From NCBI RefSeq assembly GCF_013116825.1, contig NZ_JABFNS010000072.1:1-45391 (forward strand): 45,391 nt of DNA, read 5' to 3'. This stretch comes from Myxococcus xanthus. Lineage in GTDB: Bacteria; Myxococcota; Myxococcia; Myxococcales; Myxococcaceae. The notes under the pieces are model-generated. The model did no database searches, was not told the DNA's origin, and saw nothing but the letters and a program-made list of their open reading frames with translations. Position 1 is the first letter of the stretch, and each line of letters starts with the position of its first letter. This document shows positions 34,624 to 45,100 of the stretch, one piece after another. The position numbers and the translations under genes were made by a program.

Positions 34624-35079
34624 CTAGCGTCCCGTGGACCCGAAGCCATTTCCACCCCGGGAGGTTTCCTCCAAGAGCTCCACCTCCTGGAGGGAGACCT
34701 GCGGCACGGCGGCCACCACCAGTTGGGCCACGCGGTCGCCCCGGCGCAGGGTGAAGGGCTCATGGGAGAGGTTGATGAGGATGACCTGCACCTCCCCCCG
34801 GTAGTCCGCGTCCACCGTCCCCGGCGAGTTGAGGAGCGTGACGCCATGCCGCAGCGCCAGGCCCGAGCGCGGACGCACCTGCCCTTCGTACCCAGGGGGT
34901 AGCGCGAGCGCGAGCCCGGTGGGCACCGCCAGCCGCTCCAGGGGCCCCAGCACCCGCTCCCCGTCGATGTCCGCGCGCAGGTCCAGGCCCGCGGCCTGCG
35001 CCGTTTCGTAGCGGGGAAGTGGCAGGGGCTCCGCATGGGTGCGCACGCGGCGCACCTTCACCGTGAGGGGGGAAGACAT
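34624..35079 (-). CDS. dut: Deoxyuridine triphosphatase
   Basis: The 151-residue enzyme hydrolyses dUTP to dUMP and pyrophosphate, keeping uracil out of DNA. The conserved dUTPase motifs are visible: AGLDLRAD (motif 1), [11 protein letters not shown] (motif 2), [11 protein letters not shown] (motif 3, with the catalytic Asp), [10 protein letters not shown] (motif 4) and the C-terminal GFGSTGR (motif 5). All five are present, so a normal homotrimeric enzyme is expected. It lies between the kinase gene and the M23 peptidase gene on the same strand. Confidence 0.96.
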   Translation of the reverse strand: MSSPLTVKVRRVRTHAEPLPLPRYETAQAAGLDLRADIDGERVLGPLERLAVPTGLALALPPGYEGQVRPRSGLALRHGVTLLNSPGTVDADYRGEVQVILINLSHEPFTLRRGDRVAQLVVAAVPQVSLQEVELLEETSRGGNGFGSTGR

Positions 35080-35147
35080 GCGCTGGGACTAACACAGCTA
35101 CCGCCGCTTCGTGCCACGGCGGCGTGACAACCTCGCGCGTCGGCCCC

Positions 35148-36164
35148 TCAGGGTGTGGGGTCCTTCGCCACGGGCCGCAAGGCGGTGCGGAACTTCAGCG
35201 GGTCCATGGGCCGCGCCGCCAGCTCCAACTGGTAGTGCAGGTGGGGACCGGTGGAGCGCCCCGTGTTGCCCGAGTGCGCCACCCGTTCTCCCCGGCTCAC
35301 CCGCTGTCCAACCTTCACCAGCAGCTCCGAGTTGTGACAGTACGCCGTCGTGACGCCCCGCCCGTGGTCCACCACGAGCACGCGGCCATTCACGGCGTCC
35401 TCGCTGGCACGCCGGACGACGCCATCCGCCACCGCCACCACGGGCGTCCCCACTGGTACGCCCAGGTCCACACCGGTGTGCATCTTCCGGCGCCCCAGCA
35501 CCGGGTGAAAGCGCTCGCCGAAGGGGCTCGTGACACGCGCGCTCTCATGAACGGGCCACGCGAGCCCGAAGGCGGTGGCCAGCGCCAGGGCCTGCGCGGC
35601 GCCCACCGACGCATCCTCGAAGCCCGGCGGGAGCTGACCCGACAGGCGCTCCAGCGTGGGCGCCCCACCCTCCGCCTCCACGCGCTCCAGCGCGTAGCGC
35701 GCCGGGACGCGACCCGCGAAGAGCGCCATGAGCCGGGCCTCCTCCCCTGGAAAGTCCTTGGACAGCGCGGTGTGCAGGCTGCGCGCGGCCGCCGGGCCCG
35801 TCTGCGGATCCAACAGCGACGGGGCGGGGACACCCAGCTCCGCGGCCAACTCCAGCGCGGGCTGGCGGGCTCGCACCTGGGCGCCCTTGAGCGCCAGGTG
35901 GGTTCCCCAGGCCAGGGCCTCCGCGTCCGTGAGGGCCCGGGACAGAGGCACGTCGGGAGCCCCCCATGGCGGTGACAGCGAGGTGCCACTGACGCCGTCA
36001 TAGTACGCGAGCAAGGGCCGCGCGCTGCTGCGCGTCCCCGTGGCCCATGCCGTGGCATTGCGCACCAGCGCGCCCGCGGGCGTGTGGTGGTACGCCGCCC
36101 ACAAGCACAGCGTCGCCATGCAGAAGTCCAGCAGTCCTTTCGCCTGGCGCGGGAACATGGGCAC
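35148..36164 (-). CDS. M23 family peptidase (LytM-type, cell-wall)
   Basis: The 338-residue protein has an N-terminal hydrophobic segment (LLDFCMATLCLWAAYHH), probably a signal anchor, and about 150 residues of helical sequence. The C-terminal LytM domain carries both zinc motifs: HTGVDLG near residue 230 and HLHY near 308. Between them come VVAVADGVVRRA and VVDHGRGVTTAYCHNS, typical of the family. It should cut peptidoglycan cross-bridges or serve as an amidase activator. The GTG start at 36164 directly abuts the stop of the membrane protein gene; an ATG two codons later is possible. Confidence 0.9.
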   Translation of the reverse strand: MPMFPRQAKGLLDFCMATLCLWAAYHHTPAGALVRNATAWATGTRSSARPLLAYYDGVSGTSLSPPWGAPDVPLSRALTDAEALAWGTHLALKGAQVRARQPALELAAELGVPAPSLLDPQTGPAAARSLHTALSKDFPGEEARLMALFAGRVPARYALERVEAEGGAPTLERLSGQLPPGFEDASVGAAQALALATAFGLAWPVHESARVTSPFGERFHPVLGRRKMHTGVDLGVPVGTPVVAVADGVVRRASEDAVNGRVLVVDHGRGVTTAYCHNSELLVKVGQRVSRGERVAHSGNTGRSTGPHLHYQLELAARPMDPLKFRTALRPVAKDPTP

Positions 36165-36995
36165 CTACCGGAAGAAGGACAGCACGGGCGTCGCATCCAC
36201 CACCGCCGCCACGGCCAGCGGCACCACGACCGCGCAGCCCAGCAGTCCGCGCCGCAAGGCCGCTCTGCCTCCGGCGTCCTCACACACCGCGTCCGCGTGT
36301 TGCAGGTTGCGCAGCACCGCGCGCCACCCGAGCGAAACCAGGACACCCACCAGCGAGGCCACCGCCAGTGCCCGCGCCGCCACGTCCGCGGCACCATCCC
36401 CGAAGAGTTCACGCCAGGAGAGGTACACCGAGCCCTGGATGAGCCTGGCCACCGCGCACGCGCCCGCCAGCACCACGGCCGCCGTCGCCAGAGGCCGCAG
36501 CCACCGCATGGGCGTGGGCTTGCGCAGGCACCGCGACCACAGCTGACGCCACGTCGGACGCGCGGCCTTCTGGGGCTCCAGCACCCTGCGCCATGCCTCC
36601 GCCGGAACCGGTGCGGCGGACTCCCGGTAGCCCAGCGCGGGCAGCGCCAACACCACGTCCGCAGCCAGCTCCCACGCGAGCGCGAGGAAGCGCGCAATCC
36701 GGGTGCGCTGCTCCAGCGACACCCACTCCACCAGGGGCGCCGTCAACGCGTAGCGGCCCACGAGCGCGTCGAAGCCCGCGTCCACCCGGTCCACCAGCGC
36801 CAGCAGCCGTTCATCCAGCGTGTCCGCCGCCGAGTGCACCCCCACCGCCACCAGCGCGACCAGCCCCAGCGGCATGAACGCCCAGCGGAAGGCCCCCAGG
36901 AAACGGGAGACGTCCGCCAGGAAGGGCGTGGACGACGACGCAGGCGGTGGTCGAGGTGGCAAACAGCCTCCGTGCGGATGGGGCTCGCACCTCAA
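36165..36995 (-). CDS. Integral membrane protein of unknown function
   Basis: The product, up to 276 residues, has about five hydrophobic helices (FMPLGLVALVAVGVHSA, ALAWELAADVVLALPALG, PLATAAVVLAGACAVARLI, ALAVASLVGVLVSLGW, GLLGCAVVVPLAVAAVVDA) joined by basic loops. No motif identifies its family. The listed start is TTG 36995; the first 25-30 residues are Pro- and Ser-rich and may not be translated, so a later start is possible. It directly abuts the M23 peptidase gene, so the two are probably co-transcribed and the membrane protein may assist cell-wall remodelling. That role is inference. Confidence 0.72.
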   Translation of the reverse strand: MRCEPHPHGGCLPPRPPPASSSTPFLADVSRFLGAFRWAFMPLGLVALVAVGVHSAADTLDERLLALVDRVDAGFDALVGRYALTAPLVEWVSLEQRTRIARFLALAWELAADVVLALPALGYRESAAPVPAEAWRRVLEPQKAARPTWRQLWSRCLRKPTPMRWLRPLATAAVVLAGACAVARLIQGSVYLSWRELFGDGAADVAARALAVASLVGVLVSLGWRAVLRNLQHADAVCEDAGGRAALRRGLLGCAVVVPLAVAAVVDATPVLSFFR

Positions 36996-37034
36996 CGCAC
37001 GGCCCGCCCGGAAGTGTCTAAGCCACCCCGGCCC

Positions 37035-37077
37035 GAAACGAAAACACCCCCTCCCGCGCGGTGGCGGAAAGGGGCGT
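37035..37077 (-). terminator. Rho-independent terminator of pnp
   Basis: On the minus strand ACGCCCC pairs with GGGGTGT, with an inner GC-rich stem (CCGC/GCGG), followed by TTTTCGTTTC. An 8-bp hairpin (CCGGGCTC/GAGCCCGG) lies between this and the pnp stop. Together these end the infB-pnp cluster. Confidence 0.75.
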
Positions 37078-37125
37078 CATGAGCGCCGGGCTCTCAGTGA
37101 AGGAGCCCGGGCTTTCGGGCGTGAA

Positions 37126-39294
37126 TCAAGCCTTGGCGTCAGGCTGCGTGGGCGCGGGCGCCGGCTGCGCGGCGGCCTCACCGGCGGCGGCGCCCTGCTG
37201 CGCGGCGCGCTCCGCCATGGCCTCCTTGCGCGACAGGCGAATCTTGCCCGTCTTGTCGATGCTGACGACCTTCACCAACACCTCGTCGCCCTCGTTCAGC
37301 ACGTCGGAGACGCTCTTGACGCGCTTGTCGGACAGCTCGGAGATGTGGATGAGGCCGTCGGTGCCCGGGAACAGCTCCACGAAGGCGCCGAACTCGGCGA
37401 TCTTGCGCACCGTCCCCGTGTAGATCTTCCCGATCTCCGCCTCGCGGGTCAGCGCCTGAATCATCGCGATGGCGGCCTTCACGGCCTCGCCGTTCGCGCT
37501 GGCGATGTCCACGCGGCCCGAGTCCTCGATGTTAATCGCGGCACCCGTGCGGGCGATGATGTCCTTGATGACCTTGCCGCCCGGCCCGATGACGTTCTTG
37601 ATGAACTCGGGACGAATCTGGATGGTGGTGATGCGCGGCGCGTACTGGCTGATCTCCTTGCGGGACTCGGCCAGCGTCTTGAGCATCTCGCCCAGGATGT
37701 GGAGGCGGCCCTGACGCGCCTGCTCCAGCGCGCGGCTCATGATTTCCGTCGTGAGGCCGGTGATCTTGATGTCCATCTGGATGGACGTGATGCCCTTCGA
37801 GGTGCCGCACACCTTGAAGTCCATGTCGCCCAGGTGGTCCTCGTCACCGAGGATGTCGGAGAGGATGGCAATCTTGTCGCCCTCCTTCACCAGACCCATG
37901 GCGATACCCGCCACCGGGGCCTTGAGCGGAACACCCGCGTCCATCAGCGCCAGCGTGCCGCCGCAGACGGAGGCCATGGACGAGGAGCCGTTGGACTCCA
38001 GGATGTCCGACACCAGGCGCACCGTGTACGGGAAGGACTCGCTCTTCGGCACCATGTTGCGCAGCGCGCGCTCCGCCAGCGCCCCGTGTCCGACTTCACG
38101 GCGGCCCGGGCCACGCAAAGGCTTCGTCTCGTTCACGCTGAACGGCGGGAAGTTGTAGTGCAGCATGAAGCGCTTGAAGGCCATGCCGCCCAGCATCTCC
38201 AGGCGCTGCTCGTCATCGCTGGTGCCCAGCGTGGTGACCACGAGCGCCTGCGTCTCGCCGCGCGTGAAGACGGCGCTGCCGTGGGTGCGCGGGAGCACGC
38301 CCACCTCGCACGTAATCGGACGGACCACGTCGTGGCCGCGGTCGCCGATGCGGCCACCGTTGACCGTCATCTCGCGCATGTGCTCGTACTTCAGGTCCTC
38401 CACCACCGACTTGGCGTGCTTCTCCACCAAGGGGGTGTAGCCGTCGCCCAGCTGCTCCTTGAGCTTGGCGAGCGTCTCCTTCTTCGTCTTGCCGAGCGCC
38501 TCGTAACGCGCGGCCTTCTCCTTGATGCCGTAGCCCGCCTTGATGCCGCCCATGGCCAGCTCACGCACCTTGGCGCGCAGGCCCTCGTCCACCGCGGCGG
38601 GCTTCTCGAAGGAGCGAACCTGCTTGTTCAGCTCGCGCCGCAGTTCGTCCTGCAGGTCCAGCGCGGGCTGCGCCGCCTTGAAGCCGAAGTCGAGCGCCGC
38701 GACCATGTCGGCCTCGGAGACCTCCTCCGCGCCACCTTCCACCATGACGATGGCCTTGCGGCTCACCGCCATGACCAGGTCCAGGTCGCTCTGCTCGCGC
38801 TGCTTCGCGGTGGGGTTGGCCACCAGCTGACCGCCGACGCGGCCCACGCGGATGCCGGCGATGGGGCCGTCGAACGGGATGTCCGACACCCACAGCGCCG
38901 CGGAGGCGCCGGTGATGCCGTGGATGTCACCCTCGTTCTCCGGGTCGGAGGAGATGACGCTGGCGATGACCTGCGTCTCGTACGCGTAGCCTTCCGGGAA
39001 CAACGGGCGGCAGGAGCGGTCGACCAGGCGGCTGGCCAGCGTCTCCTTCTCCGTGAGGCGGCCCTCGCGCTTGAAGTAGCTGCCGGGGATGCGGCCGGCC
39101 GAATACAGCTTCTCCTGGTACTCCACCGTCAGGGGGAGGAAGTCGACGTCCTTCTTCTCCCGGGCGCTCACCGCCGTCACCAGCAGCATGGTGTCGCCAT
39201 AGCGGACCACCACGGAACCGTCGGCCTGCTTCGCCAGACGGCCCACTTCGATGCTCAGCTCGCTCTCGCCAATCTTGACGCTCTTCTTCAACAT
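37126..39294 (-). CDS. pnp: Polynucleotide phosphorylase
   Basis: The 722-residue enzyme degrades RNA from the 3' end with phosphate and can also add tails; it acts in mRNA decay. Two RNase PH domains occupy about residues 1-210 and 310-540, joined by an all-helical segment. The KH domain ([15 protein letters not shown]) and the S1 domain ([21 protein letters not shown], then LIHISELS) follow at about 555-695. I chose ATG 39294, which follows a GAGG ribosome-binding site and starts [20 protein letters not shown] as in other PNPases; a longer open frame upstream is not coding. It follows rpsO, the arrangement found in most bacteria. Confidence 0.97.
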   Translation of the reverse strand: MLKKSVKIGESELSIEVGRLAKQADGSVVVRYGDTMLLVTAVSAREKKDVDFLPLTVEYQEKLYSAGRIPGSYFKREGRLTEKETLASRLVDRSCRPLFPEGYAYETQVIASVISSDPENEGDIHGITGASAALWVSDIPFDGPIAGIRVGRVGGQLVANPTAKQREQSDLDLVMAVSRKAIVMVEGGAEEVSEADMVAALDFGFKAAQPALDLQDELRRELNKQVRSFEKPAAVDEGLRAKVRELAMGGIKAGYGIKEKAARYEALGKTKKETLAKLKEQLGDGYTPLVEKHAKSVVEDLKYEHMREMTVNGGRIGDRGHDVVRPITCEVGVLPRTHGSAVFTRGETQALVVTTLGTSDDEQRLEMLGGMAFKRFMLHYNFPPFSVNETKPLRGPGRREVGHGALAERALRNMVPKSESFPYTVRLVSDILESNGSSSMASVCGGTLALMDAGVPLKAPVAGIAMGLVKEGDKIAILSDILGDEDHLGDMDFKVCGTSKGITSIQMDIKITGLTTEIMSRALEQARQGRLHILGEMLKTLAESRKEISQYAPRITTIQIRPEFIKNVIGPGGKVIKDIIARTGAAINIEDSGRVDIASANGEAVKAAIAMIQALTREAEIGKIYTGTVRKIAEFGAFVELFPGTDGLIHISELSDKRVKSVSDVLNEGDEVLVKVVSIDKTGKIRLSRKEAMAERAAQQGAAAGEAAAQPAPAPTQPDAKA

Positions 39295-39677
39295 GTCCGT
39301 GCCTCTGGATCCTTCAGGGCGAAGACCCCACCGCGCGCACCCGGTCCGAGAAATGGACCCGGCACCCCGGGAGGGCCCTCGGGGTGTTTGAGCGGTCACC
39401 AGGGCCTGGAACAGGCGCCAGTTGAGGCAACCGCCAGCATGTACTGCGGAGGGCGCTTGCGGAGCGCCGGAGGGATGTCTCGGAACTTTTGATCCCTGGT
39501 CGCAGGGGCCGACCGCGGTCAGCCCATCCGAACGGAAACCAAAACCTCCGCAGCCACCACTCCCTTGCCCGCCTCCACCCACCGCGCTTCGACTGCTTCA
39601 CGTCACTGCACTACGGCCTATGTCCTAAACGCGCGGGGCGCTGGTTTCCGCCAGCGCCCCGGGCCCTGCTCAACTGC
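39295..39677. other. rpsO-pnp intergenic region (383 bp), no gene
   Basis: No convincing coding sequence. It holds the rpsO hairpin (39634-39661), a 10-bp palindrome GACCGCGGTC (39511-39520), and a hairpin CACCCCG/CGGGGTG (39363-39386) about 70 nt before pnp. In enteric bacteria the pnp leader folds into a stem cut by RNase III for autocontrol; whether the last hairpin does this here is inference. Confidence 0.6.
39634..39661 (-). terminator. Hairpin after rpsO (terminator or attenuator)
   Basis: A perfect 11-bp stem (CGGGGCGCTGG with CCAGCGCCCCG) with a 6-nt loop starts 16 bp after the rpsO stop. Only a short T-run (GTTTAGG) follows, so readthrough to pnp is likely. Confidence 0.65.
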
Positions 39678-39947
39678 CTACTTGCGGATGCCGAGGCCGT
39701 CGATGAGCTTCTTGTACCGCGCGACGTCCTTGGACTTCAGGTAGTCCAGCAGGCGGCGGCGCTGACCGACCAGCTTCAGCAGACCGCGGCGGGAGTGGTG
39801 GTCCTTCTTGTGCGTCTTGAAGTGCTCGGTGAGCATGGTGATGCGCTCGGACAGCAGCGCCACCTGGACCTCGGGGGAACCCGTGTCCGACTCGTGGGTC
39901 CGGAACTTCGACACCAGCTCCGACTTACGCTCCTGGTGCAGCGACAT
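39678..39947 (-). CDS. rpsO: 30S ribosomal protein S15
   Basis: The 89-residue protein is the normal length for S15 and binds the central domain of 16S rRNA early in 30S assembly. Family signatures are [20 protein letters not shown] and [25 protein letters not shown], with the HHSRRG block that contacts rRNA. The ATG has an AAGGA ribosome-binding site 7-8 bases upstream. It has its own promoter and leader. Confidence 0.98.
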   Translation of the reverse strand: MSLHQERKSELVSKFRTHESDTGSPEVQVALLSERITMLTEHFKTHKKDHHSRRGLLKLVGQRRRLLDYLKSKDVARYKKLIDGLGIRK

Positions 39948-40045
39948 GAGACTCTTCCTTGCCCGCTCCGGTGGAGGTTGCTGCTCGCGTCACCACGGTC
40001 CGCGGAGGGGTACAGACCGGGTGCATCCTTCTGACGAGCGGGGGG

Positions 40046-40074
40046 CTTATAAGCTTCACCCCCCGTGGGGTCAA
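40046..40074 (-). promoter_or_regulatory. Sigma-70-type promoter of rpsO
   Basis: On the minus strand TTGACC (40069-40074) and TATAAG (40046-40051) are 17 bp apart. Transcription would start near 40039, giving a leader of about 90 nt. It lies 60 bp downstream of the truB stop, so rpsO-pnp can be transcribed separately from the infB-truB genes. Confidence 0.8.
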
Positions 40075-40132
40075 CCTTCGACGCCTGCCCGTGAGAAGAC
40101 GTACAGCCACAATCCCACGAAAAATCCCGGAC

Positions 40133-41002
40133 TTACACCAGGACGCGCAGATAGCGCAGGCGGCCACCGGCCACTTCGGCCACCGCCAGCAGCGCGTCGT
40201 CCGGCCCCATGACGCGCACCCGCCCCACCTTCCCGGCGGGGACCTCCACCGGGACACCGTGGGAGACGCGCTTCGCGTCGGCGGCGCCCACCCGGACCTC
40301 CGGCAGCTCCACCAGCGCATGCGACATGGTCATCAGCCGGCTGGCCAGGGCGCCCTCCTTCAGCAGCTCCGGCACGTCCGCCAGCGGCAGCGCCTGCGCC
40401 AGGGTGAAGGGGCCACTGGCGGTACGCCGCAGCGCCTCCAGGTGGGCGCCACAACCCAGCGCCCGGCCCACGTCCTGGGCCAGGGTGCGCACGAAGAAGC
40501 CCTTGGAGCAGCGCACCGACAGCTGCAGGCGCTCGGCGGAGAAGTCCCGCAGCACCAGCTCATACACCGTCACCTGGCGGGCGGCGCGCTCCACTTCCTC
40601 GCCCGCCCGGGCCAGCTCGTAGAGCCGCTTCCCGCCCACCTTGACGGCCGAATACATGGGGGGAACCTGGTCGAAAGTGCCCCGGAAGCGCGCCAACGCG
40701 GCTTCAATCAGCGCGGGCGTCAGGGCAGGTACAGGCGCCTGCGCCGTCACCTGCCCTTCGGCGTCCAGGGTGTCCGTCTCCGACCCCAGACGCACCGTGG
40801 CGTCGTAGGCCTTGTCGCCCTCGGTGATGAAGCCCGCGACCTTGGTGGCTTCCCCCAGGCAGAGCGGCAGCACTCCAGTGGCCAGCGGGTCCAGCGTCCC
40901 CGTGTGGCCCACCTTCTTCAGGCGAAGCAGCGAACGCACCTGGCGGACCACGTCGAACGACGTGGGACCGGTGGGCTTGTCAATGACGAGGACGCCGTCC
41001 AT
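40133..41002 (-). CDS. truB: tRNA pseudouridine-55 synthase
   Basis: The 289-residue enzyme makes pseudouridine at position 55 of the tRNA T-loop. The N-terminus MDGVLVIDKPTGPTSFDVV and the catalytic GHTGTLDPLATGVLPL (Asp38) are typical, as are YDATVRLG and the SKGFFVRTLAQDVGRAL segment. The C-terminal extension resembles a small PUA-like domain. It lies 32 bp after rbfA on the same strand, the usual order infB-rbfA-truB-rpsO-pnp. Confidence 0.97.
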   Translation of the reverse strand: MDGVLVIDKPTGPTSFDVVRQVRSLLRLKKVGHTGTLDPLATGVLPLCLGEATKVAGFITEGDKAYDATVRLGSETDTLDAEGQVTAQAPVPALTPALIEAALARFRGTFDQVPPMYSAVKVGGKRLYELARAGEEVERAARQVTVYELVLRDFSAERLQLSVRCSKGFFVRTLAQDVGRALGCGAHLEALRRTASGPFTLAQALPLADVPELLKEGALASRLMTMSHALVELPEVRVGAADAKRVSHGVPVEVPAGKVGRVRVMGPDDALLAVAEVAGGRLRYLRVLV

Positions 41003-41034
41003 GGCACGCCAATCGTGGAGGCCCGGAGCTGGAC

Positions 41035-41394
41035 CTACCAGCCTTCCTTGTTGCGGACTTCGCGCAGCAGCCGGTCAATCTTGTCACCTTCGCCCACCGA
41101 TTCGTCGAAGGAGAAGTAGATTTCCGGCGACACGCGCAGGTTGACGGCGGACGTCACCTCGCGGCGCACGAAGCCCTTGGCGGCTTCCAGGCCCTTCTGC
41201 GTGTCCGCCCGCTCCTGCTCGCTGCCCATCATCGAATAGAAGACACGGGCCACGCGAAGGTCCGGGGAGACCTTCACGCCTGTAATCGTGATGTAGCCGA
41301 TGCGCGGGTCCCTCAGCATGCCCCGGGTGAGCAAGTCACCGATGGCCGCCTGGATTTCCTGCCCCACGCGCTCCGGTCGGGAATGCGTCGTCAT
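41035..41394 (-). CDS. rbfA: Ribosome-binding factor A
   Basis: The 119-residue KH-fold protein helps 16S rRNA maturation and cold adaptation by binding the 30S subunit. Family features are [17 protein letters not shown] at the N-terminus, [24 protein letters not shown] in the middle, and the [18 protein letters not shown]-terminal part. The start overlaps the stop of the DUF503 gene (ATGA), so the two are coupled. Confidence 0.96.
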   Translation of the reverse strand: MTTHSRPERVGQEIQAAIGDLLTRGMLRDPRIGYITITGVKVSPDLRVARVFYSMMGSEQERADTQKGLEAAKGFVRREVTSAVNLRVSPEIYFSFDESVGEGDKIDRLLREVRNKEGW

Positions 41395-41999
41395 TTCTTC
41401 TCCCAGTCTCGCGGGTTGCGCAGGGAACGGGCCCGAGCCCGTGCCTCGTCAAACGTCATCCGTCCACCGCTCGACGGAGACGGGCGGCCCGTGCCGCCAT
41501 CCATGCCACCTTCATGGCGGCTTTCCCACTCTCCCAACCCCTCCGCCTCCGCGAGCGAGCCGCGCTCGCCGCGCAGGAAGCGGGCAATGGCAGCCTCCGA
41601 ATGCGCCGCCGCCTGCTCTGGGGAAAGGTCCAACTCCTCCGCGTCCTCATCCACGGCCTGCGCCGAGAAGGAACCTCGCGAGGCCGTCTGGCCGCTCGCG
41701 AAGAGCTGGTCCCCGAAGCCGAGGATTTCCGTCTCCCGCGACACCAGCGGGGCGACGTACATCTCCTCGACGGAGTGGATGATTTTCTCCAGCTGCTCGT
41801 CCACGTGGCGTCGCTCGTTGCCCACCACCGCGAGCGCCAGTGACGCCTTCTGCCAGAGATCCTGGTCCTCGACCTCGGCCACCGCCACGTTGAAGCGGGC
41901 CTTGAGCCGGTCCGTCACCCGGCGGAGCACCTGCCGCTTGGACTTCAGCGAGCCACTGTCCGGAATCTGCAGGGTGAGGCGTGCGACACCTACGAACAT
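41391..41999 (-). CDS. DUF503 domain protein (YlxP-like)
   Basis: The product, about 202 residues, begins with the DUF503 fold: [19 protein letters not shown], then [23 protein letters not shown]. Such proteins (YlxP in Firmicutes) are encoded between infB and rbfA and are thought to assist ribosome maturation. Here the 90-residue domain is followed by about 110 extra residues, acidic and disordered ([20 protein letters not shown]), which is unusual for the family. I chose ATG 41999 because the AAGGGGGA ribosome-binding site lies just upstream; an in-frame GTG at 42017 would include that site in the coding region. It is coupled to rbfA by ATGA. Confidence 0.88.
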   Translation of the reverse strand: MFVGVARLTLQIPDSGSLKSKRQVLRRVTDRLKARFNVAVAEVEDQDLWQKASLALAVVGNERRHVDEQLEKIIHSVEEMYVAPLVSRETEILGFGDQLFASGQTASRGSFSAQAVDEDAEELDLSPEQAAAHSEAAIARFLRGERGSLAEAEGLGEWESRHEGGMDGGTGRPSPSSGGRMTFDEARARARSLRNPRDWEKK

Positions 42000-42058
42000 G
42001 AATGTCCCCCTTGCCACGGGTGGCCACGCCCGAAGGCGGTGGCAACCCGGGCATCAGC

Positions 42059-42087
42059 ACCCTGGGAAGATGGGGTCTTCCCAGGGT
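42059..42087 (-). terminator. Hairpin between infB and the DUF503 gene
   Basis: CCCTGGGAAGA pairs with TCTTCCCAGGG (11 bp, 12 with the outer A-T pair) around a 5-nt loop. It lies 30 bp after the infB stop. No U-tract follows, so it may be an attenuator or a processing/stability site rather than a full terminator. Confidence 0.55.
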
Positions 42088-42116
42088 TTCAGGGAGGCGC
42101 CGGGGCTCTCCTGCAA

Positions 42117-45100
42117 CTAGGTGAGGCTCTGCCGAGTCTCTTCGATCTCGTACGCCTCGATGATGTCACCGGGCTTGAGGTCGTTGAAGCTCTCGATGCC
42201 GATACCGCACTCGAAGCCCTGAGCGACTTCCTTGACGTCGTCCTTGAAGCGCCGCAGCGACGCCATCTTCCCGGAGAACAGCTGCTTGTTCTCACGCATG
42301 AGGCGGACGAAGGCGCCGCGCTTCATGACGCCATCCAGCACCGCCGCACCGGCGATGGTGCCCAGACGCGGCACGTTGAAGGTGTTGCGCACCTCCGCAC
42401 GGCCCAGCTTGCGCTCGGTGCGGATGGGCTCCAGCAGGCCCTCCATCTCCGTACGAACCCCGTCGATGAGCTCGTAGATGATGGAGTAGCTCTTGAGCAC
42501 CACTTCCTGAGCCTTGGCCGCGGCCTCCGCTCCGGACTCCGGGTTGACGTTGAAGCCCAGCACGACGCCCTTGGAGGCCGCCGCCCGCATCACGTCGCCC
42601 TCGGTGATGGCGCCCACACCAGAGTGGACCACCTCCACCTTGACCTTGTGGGTGGAGAGCTTCTGGACGGCCTGCTTGACGGCCTCGGCCGAGCCCTGCA
42701 CGTCCGCCTTGATGACGACGCGCAGCTCCTTGGGGCCGCCGCCCGCCTTCGTCTTGGCGAACAGCTGCTCCAGGGACTCGCGGCTGACCTTGGACAGCTC
42801 GGTCTGCCGCTCCTTCATGTTGCGGTGCTCGGCGATCTGCTTGGCCGCCTTCTCGTCCGCCACCACGTTGATGGCGTCACCCGCGCCCGGCACGCCGGAC
42901 AGACCGACGACCTCGGCGCAGTAGCCCGGCTTCACTTCCTTCACCTGCTCGCCGCGGCTGTTCGTCATCGCGCGGACGCGGCCGTAGTGCGAGCCGGTGA
43001 CGACGGCGTCACCCAGCTTCAGCGTGCCCTCCTGCACCAGCACCGTGGCGACGGGGCCACGGCCGCGGTCCAGCTTGGCCTCGATGATGGCGCCCACCGA
43101 CGGACGGCTCGGGTTGGAGGTCAGCTCGAGCACCTCGGCCTGGAGGGCCAGGTTCTCCAGCAGGAGCTCCAGGTTCTCCTTCGTCTTCGCGGAGACGGGC
43201 ACCATGATGGTCTCCCCGCCCCACTCTTCCGGCACGAGCTCGTGGGTGGCCAGGTCCTTCTTCACGCGGTCCAGGTTCGCGGTCGGCAGGTCCATCTTGT
43301 TGATGGCGACGACGATGGGCACCTCCGCCGCCTTCGCGTGCTTGATGGCCTCCACCGTCTGAGGCATCACGCCGTCGTCCGAGGCCACCACCAGCACCAC
43401 GATGTCCGTCACATCGGCGCCGCGGGCGCGCATGGACGTGAAGGCCTCGTGGCCCGGCGTGTCGAGGAACGTCACGTCACCGCGCGCGGTGCTGATGCTG
43501 TAGGCGCCGATGTGCTGGGTGATGCCACCCGCCTCGCCCTGCGCGACGCTGGCCTTCCGGATGGCGTCCAGGAGGCTCGTCTTGCCGTGGTCGACGTGGC
43601 CCATGATGGCGACGACCGGCGGACGGGGACGCTCGTCCTCGGGACGGGCCTCCACCTCGGGCAGGTAGTCCTCCACCTCGAAGCCCACGCGGTCGATCTT
43701 CCAGCCGTAGTCGCCGGCGATCATCTCCGCCGTGTCCGCGTCCACCAGCTGGTTCGCGGTGGCCATCTTCCCCAGGCCCATCAGCTTCTTGATGAGCTCG
43801 GCGCTGCGCACACCCATGCGCTGGCCCAGGTCGGACACGGAGATGCCCTCCTGCAGCTTGATGACCTTCTTCTCCTCGGCCATCTGGGTGATCTGCGTCT
43901 TGGCGCCCTTCTTCGTGGGCTTGCGCTTCTTGCCACGGATGGGGATGGTGACGCGGCCCCAGACCATGTCCGTCAGTTCCTGCTTGGACACGCTCTGCGT
44001 ATCACCGCTGGTGCGCTTGCGCTGGCCACGCTCCTTGTTCTTGGAGACGTCCACCAGCTCGCGGCCACGGCCCAGGTGGTCCGGGACCACCTTGTACTCA
44101 CGCCGCTCGGGGATGCCCGTGCGGCCCGGCGCCATGGGGTACTGCTTGGCCTGACCGGCCGTGGGCGTCACGCGGCGCACCTGGATGAGCGGGCGCGAGA
44201 TGACGACGGCCTGAGTCGCCGTGGGACGGGCCGAGCCCGTGGGCGACACCTGGGCGTGCGGCACGCCGCCGACCATGATGGTGGGGCCCTGCGGCGTCGG
44301 AGAGGCAGAGGCCGAGGCCTGCACCCCCGTGCCGGGCGCCGAGGTCGGACGCACCGGTCCCTGACCGGGACGGCCGGCTCCCTGATACGAGCCCGGTCCC
44401 TGGTAGGACGGACGCCCACCCGGACCACCGGGACGACCACCCGGGCCGCCCGGACCACCGGGACGACCACCCGGGCCACCCGGACCACCCGGACCACCGG
44501 GACGACCACCCGGGCCGCCCGGACCACCGGGACGACCACCCGGGCCACCCGGACCACCGGGGCGACCACCACCGGGCCCACCACGCTGCTGGTAGCCAGG
44601 CGCAGGGCCCCGGGAGACGACGGTCGCGGACGAAGAAGTGCTCGAAGGCGTCCGGACTGCCGGCGGTACCGGTGAGCGTGGGGGGGGTTGGGGCAAGGTG
44701 GTGCTCTCCTGAACAGAGGGACGAGGCTGCGCGGCGGCGGGAGCCGGCACGGCAGCGCGAGGAGCCTCCACCGGGGCCTGAGGGGCCTCGGCGACCTGCG
44801 CGGGGGGCATAGACGTGACTGCAGCCGGAGCCGTGGGCTCCGGGGCGGCGGCGACCGGGGCCTCGACGCGCTGGGGCTCCGGGACGCTCGGCGGCTCGGC
44901 GGCCGCGCGGGGCGCCTCGACAGGCGGAGGCGCCTGCACCGGCTCCTCGGCGGCGAACTCGGGCGCCGACGGCGGCGGCTCATAGGCGGGCTCGGCGGCC
45001 TGTGAAGCCTCGACCCCACTGTCCGCGGTCGCACCGGCGGGCGGACCCACCTTGCGGCGCACGACGAAGCCCTTCGCCGTCACGGGCGGCGTGGCCTGCT

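Noticed and set aside
44421-44579. A CRISPR-like array suggested by regular 30-bp repeats
   Set aside because: The units are directly adjacent with no spacers and are in frame inside infB, so they are coding repeats.
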